Of a DNA stretch of 64,000 nucleotides, positions 14,401 through 29,607 are shown piece after piece (within the stretch, counting starts at the first letter, position 1; each line of letters starts with the position of its first letter). A program made the translations under genes and the position numbers. Under the pieces are notes generated by a model. That model saw only the letters and a program-made list of their open reading frames with translations, did not search any database and had not been told where the DNA came from. Origin of the DNA: Trematomus loennbergii (taxonomy: Eukaryota; Chordata; Actinopteri; Perciformes; Nototheniidae); assembly GCA_012861695.1 (NCBI GenBank), contig JAAOOA010000016.1, positions 19,917,702 through 19,981,701 of the forward strand. Reading direction: 5' to 3'.

Positions 14401-17400
14401 ATTCAGGGATGCAAAGTGTGGAAAGATTCAGTGCCAGGGAGGAGCCAACCGGCCAGTGATCGGAACAAATGCTGTTTCTATTGAAACAAATATCCCGCTA
14501 CAAGAAGGAGGCCGAATTCTGTGTCGAGGAACGCATGTGTATCTGGGCGATGACATGCCTGACCCTGGGCTGGTGCTGGCTGGCACGAAGTGTGGAGACG
14601 GCATGGTGAGTGATCAGTTTAATTCTACAGAGACATTCTACCAGTACTAGGCCATTAGTTAAGAGTTTTTCCTTAAAGGTGGGGTAGGTCATTTTGGAGA
14701 AACCAGCTCGAGTGCGCTAGAATTTGAAAATACACAGCCGGAAGAAATCTGCCACTTCCTTACAGAGCCCCTCCTCCAACACACACGAACGCGCACATGA
14801 CCAATGAGGGCACGAGATAAGTTTGTGCACAGATGGAAGGCTGACAGGCAGGTAGGCCATCCAGTTATTTTAGCCGGGCCGGCGATTGGTCGTGCTTTTT
14901 ACAGTACTACGGCTTCCACAGATGACATTTTTGAATGTATTTTTTGTCAAAGCACTTAAGATATTCATTGCTATCGGGATGTTAAGAGCATTCCATGGAA
15001 TATAACAAAAAGTGTATCTCGAGCCGGTTTCTCAAACTTACCTACCCCACCTTTAATAACCCTCCAGTTAGTGCTTATTTATTGTAAGTAATGATGTTGT
15101 TGTACATGAGTTCTGGTCTTAATATGCTCAATATGGGCCTAATAAGGCAGTAGTACCACAACAATAGTAATTCTCCCATAATAACACCTAACAAATATGG
15201 TCTATTCTTATGTAAAAGACATGAAACTACAAGTGTTAATTGTGTCAAAATAACTTAGAATTAGGTATTTCTAACTCAGAATATGTTTACTAATAAGCTA
15301 GTAGTTTGGCTCTAATATGCATGTTAATTAACAACTAGTTGATGGTGAATATGTGTATCTAAAGTTATACCGTCTTTTTTGTATTCCTGTCTCAACCATG
15401 CACAAGTGTTTATAAAACTAAATGAAAGTTTAGGTAGTATATACTACAGTAATGTGCTGTATAAGCTGCTTCTAAAGGTCATGCTTGCTATTCTCTAATT
15501 ATTCACGACTGTAATTTACAAGTTCTTTCTATAGCTTTAGAATGAGCTGTTCCCTTGTTGTTTATTGCCCTGTAACACAGCATGGAGCTATATTATGTGT
15601 CCTCTAGAGACCCCAAAAAGACTGACAACTGTGTGAGCCTAGTGTAGTACTACTGTAGTATTCCTTCGGGTGCTGAGGACTGCAGTTAGGAGGCGAGGCA
15701 GAGCCAGAGGGGCTAATAAAGTTAACTCCTGAGGTAATCCACTGATCCGTATATATAGACATCGTGCTGAGGGCTGGACAAGACCGTCATGGCAACCAGT
15801 TATTTTATTAGGTGTGCCTCCCAACTTTGTGCTGCCCTCAAAATCTCTCTTACCACTGCGTTGAAATCAGGGCTTTCTTTCACCACGAAGGAGGCAGAAA
15901 AGGAGTTTGGGCTGGAGCACTTGCCTCCTTTATATAATATGCGGCTCATATGGGCATTGTCACCACATTTCTCTGCCGCTTTATCAATTAGTAAATGGAT
16001 GAACATTACATTTTGAAGCACTATTTTCCCCTTTAAACTGTGGGGTTTTCTCTGGAAGTTTTTCCTTGTACGATGTGAGGGTCTAAGGACAGAGGGTGTC
16101 GTATTGTCATACTGATATTCTGTACAAACTGTGAAGTCCACTGAGACAAATGTAACATTTGTGATATTGGGCTATATAAATAAACATTGATTGATTGACC
16201 TCTATCGCAAAGTACATTTTGGTGTCCAGAAATTCAATAATACAAAAGTGCTATTTCTTACAGTTATTTGCATTGTTTACTCACATCTTTACTTGTCCCT
16301 ATGGTACTAGTTAAAATGTTCTTCAGCTATATACACATCAAGGCAGTTAACTTACAGAATTATAACTCTGTGTCTGAGGAATCTTCCCCGCCCCAGCCCC
16401 TCTGGTACTCCCTGATGGGATTTGTTCTTATCCAGTTGTGCATGACATTATGCTTTCTCACTATTTCCTGAAACACAGAAAATATGATGCAAGTTTTGAC
16501 ACTTGGCCCAGGCCCATCCAGTCGACACATGCTCCTTTAGAGATACCCATGGTTTCTCCTTTATACAGTAGTTCTCACAGCTGGATGATTGCATTTGCAA
16601 CACCCCTCGCAGCTCTGGAGTTCGCTCATGAACATCCAGCACTCTGCCTACGGTGTTCAAATATGGCAGCGGGGTTATGCTAGAAAAATAACCAATTTTC
16701 AGACTGAAACAAAAATGTGTTGTCTCAGAGTCCTACAAGTCCTCGCTCTTTTCAGTTATCTCAAGGGGCTTGCCCTTGGAGCTAAAAGACCTTTGGGCTT
16801 TCTGTGCAATATGGCAGTCTGCCATGTTAGCTTGGGTCTGTTGTCTCTGCAACATGTGACTGAGCTCCACACATTAGCATGAAATGTTGCTGGCCTGGGT
16901 CTTTGTCATCACGGGCATTTGTTCTTTTCAAAAAGGTTTTCTATTTTCCATGACAATCGGGCCATTAGGTTCACAGCACATGGCCCACACCACAGCGGCA
17001 ATTAGAAGAGATGGAATAGCTTGTTTGTTTTCGGGGAAATCACATTATATTGTGTTTATAGATTCTTCACCTCTTGATCTGCATTAAAGGTTGAGAAACG
17101 TGCGGCAATTTCACAATTTTTTATATTGTTTATAGTTTTTTTTTAATTTTCCATCTCAATCAGCAACTGTACTCTCCTATTCAGTAGAGAACATGAAGCA
17201 GGTATAAATCATGCACCTGCTAATAAACCTGTGCACATACACGACAGATGTGATCCAACTGTACACACATCTTCTTCTGTATTAAACCTTATTATCGCTC
17301 TCACTAAATGCCTGATGATTTCTCCCCTTTACAGGTGTGCCTGAATCGCCAGTGTCAGAATGTCAGTGTCTTCGGTGTGCACGAGTGCTCTGGGAAGTGC

Positions 17401-20400
17401 AATGGACGTGGGGTGAGTGCAAATGATCTGCTGGTTCAATATTTAGTGTTAAATGATACACTGTAGCATGTTGAACAGCTCTGGGAGGACTCTGTGTGTA
17501 TTCATTTAGTCACTTCCACCAATTGACTTAAGAGTGTCTTACCGCCCTTTGACTGCATACAGAAGCAGAGCAACAGTGTATTTACGGTGCAGCCTGTGAG
17601 TTATGGCAGATGCTCCCATTCTGTGCGATCAATCTTCATTGTCCCACTGAGGTTAAATCAATCCCATTTAACAGCATCATTTATGGTCTACTTAAGATGT
17701 TGTCCATCATCTTCCCCTGTACAGTGAGAGGAAAACAGTGCAGCATTGCAGTAAGAGAACACACTGCTAGTTGTGTTGCAGTGTAAAGAAGATGTTCACC
17801 TTTCTCTCTTAGTTTTTCATATCAATAATTCAACAGGGGGTGACTTTATGTTTAGTTTACAGATTCGACAATCCACCAGGGACTAGTTTAGCTCACACTT
17901 ATCTCTGATCGTATACGGCAAAGAGATTATATACACGTGTGTATTCCCCAACTTTTTCTTGTTTCTTACTTTAATGAACAAACACCTCTGTACCAATTTA
18001 GTCAGTCAATAAAAATAAACTTGTTATTCTCAACAACACAGCTGCCAGTTGACGTTCTCTCTGCAATAACAAATAATCACATTGAAAATACTTTGCAAGA
18101 GAATAAAGTATGGAGAAATGTTTCCCATTAGGAGTGTAGACTTGAGCTGCATGTTCTCCCCTGCAGACATATCTGCCAAATCAATTTGTCTCCCATTTTC
18201 TCCAAACACCCCCCACAGTACGAGACCTGACTGGAAACGCAGTTATTATCTGATTTTACTCTGGGAGTTTAAAGAATATTGTTCGCTTGCAAAACAACTC
18301 ACTTTATCTCGCCCTGCATGTATTGACTTTTCCAGGTACATTGGTGTCTATATGTGTTGCTTTTCTATACCTTATATACCCATACAGACATCTTCAACAC
18401 AAATGAGTATACACATGTGAAGTGCAATCTTTCCTGATATGAGAAACTGAGGCTGAGGAAGTGAAGAGCCAGTGTGTGCGTCTAATACAATTGTTGAAGA
18501 ATGCATACTATTACATCAGACATAGTGAAAGTACTTTTTCAAATGAGCGTACAGTGGAGATGAACCGTCACTGCACACTTTTTATTAATATGCATCTTAA
18601 GCTCAACAAGAATTTAAAGAAATATGTGCCCACTCTCATTTTACAGTTAGTGTCTTGAGTCTTAATTCAATAGAGACGGATCATTTCCTTGTAGCAACAT
18701 AAAGAGATTTGCTTTGCTGTTATCACATTTCTCTTAATACACCAAATAAAAACATCTCTTCAAGCCCCCCCAAGTGCCTCTTAGCCCCGGTGTGAAGAAG
18801 TGTCCGTCGCCTGGAGGCAGGGAAGGCACTTGACTGCACGCCTGTGTTTAATGTAAATCCCACATCTGCACAACTCCCTCTCTCCTCCCTCCCTTCATCC
18901 CTCTCTCCTCCCTCCACACTGACAGCTGGACTGCGTTACCTCGCCAGGGAATCCTCCTGAATCAAACTTGTGCACAGGAATCCTGAGGCTTTACGGGATG
19001 GACTCTCCCATGCACATGTTTTATCTATTATGACTCTCAGTACACACACACACACACGCGGACCCAGTGTCCTCTCATATTAAAAAGTCACTTTGACTAA
19101 CCGAATGAGAGAGGTTTATGTATGAAAAATAAACCAAATCAGGTTTCATCTTGTTATTTCTGGATGCACCCATACATCATTTAAATCTGGAGTTTAGCTG
19201 GTAGGAATACAAGTGCCTCTAAGTACTATTTTATGCAGGAGAAAGGGAGTATCAATATTTCATGTTATATATGGTACAACTCCCGTGTTTGCAGGTGTGC
19301 AACAACAAGATGAACTGTCACTGTGAAGCACACTGGGCGCCTCCGTTCTGCGACAACGGCGGCTTCGGTGGGAGCATCGACAGCGGCCCGATGAGAGTGG
19401 CAGGTAGCGTGCACGACTTCATTTCCATCTTCTCTCATTACATGTAGACATCTCTTTCTTGTAGAGTCACTTCTAGATGGATAAGGAGGAGTGTAACTTT
19501 TGTAGAACAACATCCATGCAGAAATACATGACATTGTGTTCAGTCTGTAGCTTTAAATGAGAAGTTAATTGAGTTTTGAGTTGAGTGAATTACAGAGAAA
19601 TGTGATTTACACACTGTGCTGCTGAGCGTGTCCTAACTGTAACGGTCTCTGCCTCATGTCCTGTCATTCTGTGCTGTAGATGTGCGTGTGTGTGTATTAA
19701 TGTGCGTGTTGTCGTATATGGCATCAGCTGATAGTGTGGTCATTACTGTGGCAATCCTGGTGACCCTGATCAGCCTGCTGGTCACCACCCTCATCATCTT
19801 CATTAAGAGGAAGGCTCTGCTGCGGCTCCTCTTCAACAATAAGAAGAGCACCTTGGAGAAACTCAGGTGACACGTCTCTTCACAAAACATAACATAACAA
19901 ATTGTGCCTCTGTGAGAAGTTGAGTTCTTATTCCTGCTGTCTTGTTTTAACTAAACGTTTCTACCAAGTTCTAATGCAATAAGTCATTGATTTAAATGTT
20001 CATCACGTTTGATTGTCAGTGGACTGGCAACAAGAACAAGCAACCCACCAACCGTCATCACAATCGAATATGGCTAAACCTGAAGCTCATAGTTTCTTGT
20101 TTATTTAAGTGATATTTTAAACACAGGGGGAGAAATAGCCTATATTTTTTAGATTCACCTGAGAACATTCGTATCACAAAAGTACAAATTGAGAGACTCA
20201 TTCAGACCATCTTGTAAAAAGCATACAATACATTCAAATACTTTATATTGTAATGAATTGCTGCTCAGTATAATAAAAGTGACCGGCTCTTCAACTAACA
20301 GCCGGGATCTCTGCATATTATACATTATAATACACACACCTTAACATTATGTTAAATAGATACATGAACAAGTTGTGTACAAATCAAAAAGAATAAACAC

Positions 20401-23400
20401 GTTTTTAGATAGACAATACTTGATAAGACTCAATAAAATAGGCATATGATAATTAAGTATTTCCATTTGAAGAAAAGTTTGAAAAAATGTAGGTCAATTA
20501 AAGCTCTTAGAAAGAAAGAATAGTAGTGACCAAACAAAATTGCAATACTATAAGTGCATATCTATATGGTTAAAAAAAAACGCTACAGATTGGACCTACG
20601 TTACCTTACGTTCTTGTTTTGTGTGTATAGATCTTTGGAGGCCTGCAGGCCCACCAGCCCCATGAGGACTCAGTCCATGTACAGACCACCCCAAAACGCA
20701 AGCCTCCACCCAAACCCTGTGCAGCCAACATTTATAAGGTGAGTCACTGCCTGCAATACATCTGTCACGGCATTAATAATGTGTATAATGTCTTTTCATA
20801 TACACCCTTGTGAGTGCCTGTCAATTATTTCTTAATCACACTATAAGATCACTTCACTATCATCCACGCCTCGGTTTAAAGTCGCCAGGCTTGTTGACAA
20901 AAAGAAATGCTGGATAATTGATTCAAACTCACTTTATATATATCTCCCTCTCTACCTCTCTGAGAAATATTAATTACGCTGCTTTTGTTGACGGGATGCA
21001 GAGGAAATGTAATTGAGAGATTGCACTATTTAAGTGAAACTCAGGAGGTTGTTATTTGAGCCCTTTGAATATTTGTTTGTGATAAAAAAAAGATTTTTTA
21101 TGATTAGGGGGAGCCGAGTTGATTGATTTAGGCGGAGGAGGAAATCAGGCTTTGATTTGTTTGTTGGAAACGATCAGCACAGCCGGAGATTACCTATTAT
21201 TAATATGTGTGTGTGACAAACGAAAGCATTTATATTCATGAGTGTTTGTGTGTGTTTGCCGTGTCCCGTATCTGTAGCAACAGTGTAAAAAGCTGTAATT
21301 ATATCCTAATTGAATGCAGAGGGTCGTCCAGTTCATGTTGTGTATTATTCTGTCCACCAGAATGACTTTTTGAAACAGCCTGTCCATCCTTATTATGGTG
21401 CCTCTCCAGCCATTCTCTTTTCTACATCTGCATTGTGTGTGTGCATGTGTGAGTGTGTGATTGTTGTCCAGCAGCCAAATCCTTTCTGGCCATTTGAGGC
21501 GTTATTGGTTTTGTTCTGAGCGGAGGGCTAACAGCTGGTCAGGACATGTGGTCAGATTCTGGCTTCAACTATTTCAGAGCGTCATCTCTAATAACGCTGT
21601 TCCCCAGTTTTATGGCTGATTCTGACATCAGCTCTTTCACACTAACGAGAGTTTTATGTCTGAAGCAGAGTTTTACTTTTAATGCCTGAACTAAACTTTA
21701 ATAATTCAGGTTAAAGCTTTTGAGTTGTCAGTGAGCAAGGCAAGCACATTTATTTTTAATGAACATTAAAGGTGTTGTTTTTTGTTTATTCCATCTTATA
21801 ACCAAAATGAAGTCTATTAGAGGCCAATTTGACTTCTTTAAATGAGAGATATTTGATCATTTTGAAACTTTTTCCATATCCTACCAAGATAGGACACATT
21901 TAAGTTCTTAAAAGACCTGATCTGAAAAGGGTCCCAAAAACAGTATCAAACAATCTGAATAGACCAGAGGATAACTAGACCAGATCAAAACAGACCACAA
22001 CAACTGTGCAACCTTACCAAGGTACTTAAAATGATGGCTTGTGCGGCTTTCACACCAGCGCTTTTCCCTTTCTAGCTCCTAGCGAGAGCTTTTCTGGTTC
22101 AGCTCCGGTTTTGTTCACACCGCCCAGAGCTGCCGAGAGATTTTCTCCCACAACAACAACGGGCCGGGGACTGCGTCGGGTCGACGATCGTGTTGCTTTT
22201 AATCATGCGAAGCCAGATTAAATTAAATAACGACTTCTCCAACCTTATACTTTTCTCCAGAGTGCCGTGGTTCATTGTTTATTAATGTGTTTCAGCGGCA
22301 TTTACCGACCGCTGCAGTGCTGGCTGCTCTTCCACGAGTGTATTCTCCCGTTAGCTCACACGGCTCTAAAGTATTCACTGTCTGACTGTCACACAAGCAG
22401 CTGATACATATCCCCAGTTCCCCTTAAGTGAATGTGTGTCAGTCTGAATTGACGCTGTTTGGCATCACAACGCTGTTATGAAAGTTTCTCTGGTATAACA
22501 TGGGTGATGTTAGCATAGCAACCGAAGCTAAACTGACTACTTGCTAAGCCGTTTTCTCCAGGCACTTTTTACCGACGTATTTTTCATTATGATTCTACTT
22601 GTGATAGTCGGACATGACAACCTGTACAGCCCATGTATTGATTCCATCCGATAGCTGCTATAATAACAAACAAAACGTCTGCCTGCTCTCCACAATGATC
22701 AATAACAGCGAACGGATGGTCAAAGTAAGGTTTCCTGCACGCCTCGACGTAAGCGACGCCGCGTCATAGCTCCAAAGCTCTTGCCTCTGGACCGACAACT
22801 TTTTGGAGCTGGAAGTGAACCGCATTCCGGAGCTATGACGCGCCGCCGCTGCGGTGTGAACGGGAAAAACTGGCGCTTTTCAGGCTCTAGCTCCCAGCAG
22901 GAGCTGGAAAAGCGCCGGTGTGAAAGGGGCATTGGTGTTCTTTTTGTCCGACCCTAAAGTCTAAGACCGAAAGAAATGTAGTTATTTTACATCATTTAAA
23001 GGTAGGGTAGGTAATTTTGAAGAAACCAGCTCGAGATCGCTAGAATTAGAAAATACACAGCCGGAAAAAATCTGCCACTTCCTTACAGAGCCCCTCCTCC
23101 AACACACACGAACGCGCACATGACCAATGAGGGCACGAGATAAGTTTGTGCACAGATGGAAGGCTGACAGGCAGGTAGGCCATCCAGTTATTTTAGCCAG
23201 GCCGGCTAAAATGATTGGTCGTGCTTTTTACAGTATTACGGCTTCCACAGATGACATTTTTGAATGGATTTTTTGTCAAGCACTTAAGATATTCATTGCT
23301 ATCGGATTGTTAAGAGAATTCCATGGAATATAACACAAAGTGTATCTCGAGCCGGTTTCTCAAACTTACCTACCCCACCTTTAAAGTGAGAAAATCTGAA

Positions 23401-26400
23401 GTCTTTACCTTTTTGGAAGTACAAGTAATACTCAGAAAAGTTTCTTGACAAAACAAACCAGTACTGCACAAGATGGAGGGTACAAAATTGTCTGGGAGAA
23501 AGTGTTAAAAACTCTTATATAAAAAGGCCTTTTTAAAGCGTTGACAAAGCAACAACTTTGGTGTAAATATTAAATAAAGGATTTCTTCCATATAGAAGCT
23601 TTGGTTTCAGGTTGCTCATATTGTGCATTCAGGCTTAGTCTTACATTGTGAGACTTAAATAAACAGAGAACATTATTATTAACACCTATCACAAATGCTT
23701 GTATATTTGAGCCTGACCACATAAAGGCAAGGCAAGTTTATTTATATAGCACATTTCAACACAAGGCAATTCAAAGTGCTTTACAAAAATGAAAGACATT
23801 AAAAGCATTACAAAATATATTATGAAATGACATTTTAAAACACTCATTTAAAAGCAACGATATAAAATGGCATTTAAAAACACTAATTTAAAAGCAAAGA
23901 TACATGAATAAAAGTTACAATGCAGTGTGAGATACACACATCTGAAATGTTTAGGTCTGACTCTCAATCATTGCTAACTTTTTAGCAGAAATAGTTTTCT
24001 ATCACCTCCCTTTCTTTCTACTTTCTTGTTTAACTTGTCCTTTAGTTATTTCAAGTGTTTCATGCTAAACGAAACCCGCTTAAAGCATAACTGCTGGAAA
24101 TATCTTCCTCTCTCCTCTTTCCAGCCGTCTCTCCTGAGTGCGGAGCCTCTCCTTCACCCCCACAGCTTCCACTCCCACAGCCTGCGCAGACTGCCCCTCT
24201 ACCAGCCGCTGCACATCAGCCAGCCCATGCCGGTGTCTCTGAGCGTGGGCCATCCCATCCTGCCTCCTCTGCCGGCCTACCACAGGGTCCTGCCCGCCCA
24301 CACGCCCCTCTCTCCCCCCCGAGTGACACCTTTCCTCAGCTTGCCACGCCAGCAGCCGTCCTGCAGAGCAGACCAGGTTTGTTTCACTCAAGTATTCATA
24401 TATTCCAAGTCTGTAGCTTTAAATCAGAAACTGTCTTGTAATATTTTAAAATGGTCGTTTCTGTGTAGACCACAGCTTTACTGGACCATTCATAGCCCAT
24501 AAATTCAAGTACCATTTATGAACCAAAACACAACTCTCTACATTGATTTCCTGTAAATTCTAGGCTACCTTTTAACATAAATTAATTTTAATGAAGTGTA
24601 AAAATGAACCTACTGGGACTTGAAAATGTCTTGGCAAAGGTCACAGTGACCATTTAGTCCTCTTCTTTCCAAATGTCAAAGTAACTTCTCATTGGAAATA
24701 TGAATCCTTGGTGGTGCGTTTGAGGACAGCCATCCAAGATATGAGTCAGCTGCAAAACAAGCATTGCACTCATAAGTTATATTCATAATAAAACATCTCA
24801 CTGCTCTGGGTCTTGCAGTCATTTCATGTGATTTCATGGAACTGGAGATGTTCAAATTTCAATTTTTATAGGTCAACCACTCTATCATGCACTGCAGGGA
24901 GATCATTTTTCACAGTGAGATATATGTTGGCAAATCAACAACAACAAAGAAATACGGTTGGTCACAGCTACTTCGGACACACAGATGAAGAAATCAGTCC
25001 CTTTCCACAATGCAATACCTCATGAAAGTTATGTAACTTTGACTCTAAATAGGAAACTGTGATGAATGATCTTTGTAAAGCAAAGCCATGAGATTTTCAT
25101 AGTCAAATGAACCGCAACCAATGGAGTGGAATGGAATATAAGAAACCAATCTTAAAGCTGAGATACTCTAGATTAAAAAATGGTCTGCAGTGATTAAAAG
25201 AATATGCTAATTATAGTCAGTGGTGTAAAACTGAGACAGCGACCTGTATGGTCATGTGTAAATGTTGTAACAAAGCATTGAATGTTAGCATTACTGCATT
25301 CCTGCACTGCGGTCCGCTTGCTTGCCCACATTATCGACTGCAACATTCAATCCGTCTCCCCCCCGTGACCCAACTCCTGAGTAAGACGCTGCGTTCTGCT
25401 TAGCCTAGCGGTATTGGATGCGGTGGAGATAGTAAATCCATCTGTCTGCTGGATTTGGTGGTGCATCCAAATCCTGATGCGTTCCTGTAGCGGCGCAGCG
25501 CAGCGCAGCGCAGGGAGCTGTGCTGTGGATGTGTGTTCTCTGTGAGACCCAGGAGGGAGCGCAGGGGAATAGACGGATCCCCGCTGCTTTAAAAAAAGAT
25601 AAAGACACGAGCTTTGTGATGTGACTCTTTCTCCATGTTGGATAAGAATCAAATCAAATCAAATCAGGTTTTATTTATATAGCACATTTAAAAGCGATTT
25701 TTGGTCGAGCCAAAGTGCTGTACATGTAATAAAAACACATTACTACAAATCACAATAAACGACAATAAATTACAACAGATATATCTTAAAAACAAAATAA
25801 AAATAAAACACACGGAAAAGTCAGGAGTCGTGCTCCGCTCTAACTAGAAAGCCAGAGAGAAGAAGTGTGTTTTTAGTTTTGATTTAAAAACCCCTAGGGT
25901 CTGGGCCGACCTCACATGGAGGGGCAGAGTGTTCCAGAGCCTAGGGCCAGCTGCTGCGAAGGCTCGGTGCCCTCTGGTTTTTAGCCTGGTCTTGGGCACT
26001 ACCAGCAGCAGCTGGTCAGCAGACCTTAAAGCTCTGGCTGGGGTGTAGCGCTGGAGCAGTTCAGCTATATAGGCCGGAGCCAGCCCATTTAGGGCTTTAA
26101 AAACAAATAAAAGGATTTTAAAATCAATTCTGAACCGAACTGGAAGCCAGAATAGGGGTGATGTGGTTGCGCTTTTTGGCCAAGAAGCGTAACCTAATCC
26201 TATGTTAAGGCAAACGCATGAAGGAAGGACTTACAGGGAGACGTACAGAGGTCCAGTTATCATACCTCCAAGGTTAATCATTCAGGTGAGCAGCAGCAGG
26301 GGTGGGAAGTACTTTTATTTACTCTGGAAATTAGTACAAGCTAATGTACTCAACTGGAGTGTTTCAAATGTCTGTTACTTTATGATATCATTCCCATAGA

Positions 26401-29400
26401 GGTAAATACTGCAGGCTACTGTTTCTCCAATACATTTATATCACAGCTATAGTTGCTAGTTAACACGAGTATGTTACATCACACGTATAATAAGCTCATC
26501 AAATAGAATACTTTGGGAAGAATTAAACCAGGGTTAACAACATGTGTGGCTTAACGAAGAAAGCAGGGTCTAGTTAGGACCTTTTTATCAGATTTTTAGA
26601 AAAGTTGTTGGTGTTCAAACAAAGAATCAATTCCCTTGTTACTTCTTCAGCAAAAACGACTGCCTTAATATTCAGTTCGGGATGATTTTGTGTTGCCATA
26701 TAAAGCGTTGCAGCACATCACCCCTGATTAATATCAACGTTTGCCAACTAATGATGCACTTTGGCTGAAAGGCTAGCGCTTGCTTTTTATATAAGCTGCT
26801 CACTGACCTGCCAAAACAATGAACCGCCACTACCTGCTATTATCTCCTATCTCATTACGCTGTAATGAAACAGATGGAGCGAGTAGAAACAGCACTTATA
26901 GATCAGAAACTGAGGAACTGTTGAGGTTTAATAACAGGCCAGCAAGGACGTACAGGACATCAACCCTTGAAAAAGTGTATTACAAGCTCATTGGAATACT
27001 TGACACAACCTCTGCTGCTGTCTTTGCCAATATGTCTCATTTTAATAGTACTTTTTTGCAGGCTATCTTATGCATGTGTGCCAATTGCACCTCATTAATG
27101 TTAAGGTGTTTCCAAGAGAATAACACCTCTCCTACATCTCTTACAATGAGGCAGATTGGCATGATAAGAAAACAGTGCGGGAGATGGACATTTTTCTCAA
27201 ACAGACCTGCTCGTTATTATCTTGAAAAAGACATATCAGATACCTGGGAAGTCAGTAAAATGTTAGGCAAACAAGCTCAAACCTTATTCGGATGCACTGC
27301 ACAATTAGACTGCAGCATCACACATTTTAAAATGTCATCTTTTCAGGAATTTAGAGAAACAGCCTTGCTTTTGGCCAGACAAACACGCATATTTCAGTTC
27401 CTCCGGAGGATTGTGAAAGGTGTTTGTAAGCCCAAGGCTCATAGATCATGCATAAGTAACAGAGGATGGTGCAATCCTTCATTTTGAATTAAGATATATG
27501 CACACAACCAAGGCTCCAGTTACACAGTGTGAGATTTTCTTCCAAGAGCAGCGTTAAAATGCACATCGGTGCTGGATTCTTCGTGCCTTTCAGCGGATGC
27601 ATCTGTCCATTAACATCTTTGTTTTCATCTTCATCTTCAGCCTTTGAAGAACAGCCTGCTTTGTAACTGGAGGAGTCGTTATTCACTAAACTGTCCAGAA
27701 GTTACACATGTAGGATTTGCCAGGGAGTAATGTGCACTAAAGATCACAGTGGGTGGTACGCTGAATGTGTAAAGTCTGTGTTAGTTTCACTTTATAATAT
27801 ATTCACACAGATGTTCTCTTAACTGGATCACACAAATCCCATACTGTGCATGTTTGAATACCCCCTAACTCTGAGCTAATAAGAACAGTACTCACATGGG
27901 AGTGTGAAGCAGACTCAGTACATGGGACCTGCTGTGCTCCATCAGATCAGCATCAAAACAGTTCAACCTCTGTAGGGCATCCTGCCTTTGTAAGTGCATC
28001 TCAAGAGCTCTGGGCTGTCCTATGCAGTTTTGCACATTTTACAAGAAATGTTTGTTAAATACGTTTCTCTTAGAAAAGAGGCTGCTGCAGTGCACCTTAG
28101 CTAATGAATATTATATGGAGTATGATTGTTGCTTTTGTTGTTTTAATACTGAGAACCACTAGAGTAGACTATGAATTGGATACTTAAAATGATGGAAATA
28201 TGTTTAGTTTTTTGCTTAATTTGTGACAGCTCTGATTGTATTTCATAGAAAATGGAGGCAATTCAGTTGAAAGCTCCCAGAACTGTTCTGGCTGCTTAAA
28301 TGTCAATATCTGCTGATATTAAAAATCATATCTTTGGTTTAGGACAAATAAAAAAGTGTGTCAGATTGGTCAGTAGGAAGTGGTTCAGTCTGTCATTTCC
28401 AACTTTCCCTATTAAGACCAAAAACAAAAATGGTTTAGAAAAGAAAACATTGAAAATGAAAAATAGTCATTATTTACAGGCCTACTTTATTTATTTTGAA
28501 GCTGCAACAACAGACTTGCAGAGTGCATGATCGAACATAGGAAGGAAACATGTTGAAAAGAATGACTCACAAGATCCAACAAGCTTCCATTAAATATCTC
28601 AGGCTCCTCTCAACTCTCAGACCTTTACAGTCGAGAGAAAAGCAGACTTCACATCTCAGAGGACCCTCACTCACCCCATCAGGCTGCCACTTCAGAGCAC
28701 TTCTGACCAAAAAGAGACCTTACAAGAACTCCTTCATTCCTGCTGCAATATCCACTTTGAACAAAGCCAAATAGACTGCCACTATATTTAGATGCAGGTC
28801 TGAACATGTGCTTCTTATTCTTCTAGTGCTTCCTCTAATGCATTTGTATGGGAGTCTTTCATGGTTGTATGTTGTAAGTTATTTTTCTATTAGCCCTTTA
28901 CCTAAGACAGTTTTTTTAATCAGTATTTGATATACAATAATGTTTTCTGAAATCGTCTGAATTGAATTATGGATGCATTTATGTGTTCATAACTTTAATG
29001 TTTCAGCTGGTAAAGGAGAAGCTTTTTTTTTTTTTTACAAGCTATTAATCTAGCTTGTGAATTCCTGCCCTAGTGATCAGTAAAGTACTATCTTAACCTT
29101 TAATTGCACATGTTTAAAATATGTTAATCAGAATCTTTAAAGTACCTAAAGCTGGAATGAATGTAGTGCGGTAAAAGTATTTCCCTCGTAAAGTGGAGTC
29201 GTAGTAAACAGTTACTTAAATTGATAATAGGACAATTAATTAAGATCATTAAGTGGTACGGTGTCCTTGGGTGTCTCCAAATGAATGTATTCTTTTTATT
29301 TGATCATTTTAACACCACAGTAAGTCTGAGTGTTGTCCTGACAAAACCCAGTCACGCTTCGACTGCACTCATGAATGTTTTAAACCTTGCAGCTCCCTTG

Positions 29401-29481
29401 TTCTCGCCGTGTTACACTTATTTGTTTCTCCGTGTGTGCATATAGCTTAAAGTGTGTCCATGTGTGTCGTGGTTCTGTGCA

Positions 29482-29513
<32 letters not shown>

Positions 29514-29607
29514 ACGGTAGCAGGTCTGCTGGTGGCAGATGTTTATCACTGCCTCGCCTCCTTGCTGTAGATTAGTAACACATGATGGCACCTCGTACAG
29601 ATAAACT

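Noticed and set aside
23127..23333. 68-codon ORF ([16 protein letters not shown]), also present at 52415-52618
   Set aside because: Lies inside the palindromic TTAA element and recurs because the element recurs. Not a gene or transposase.
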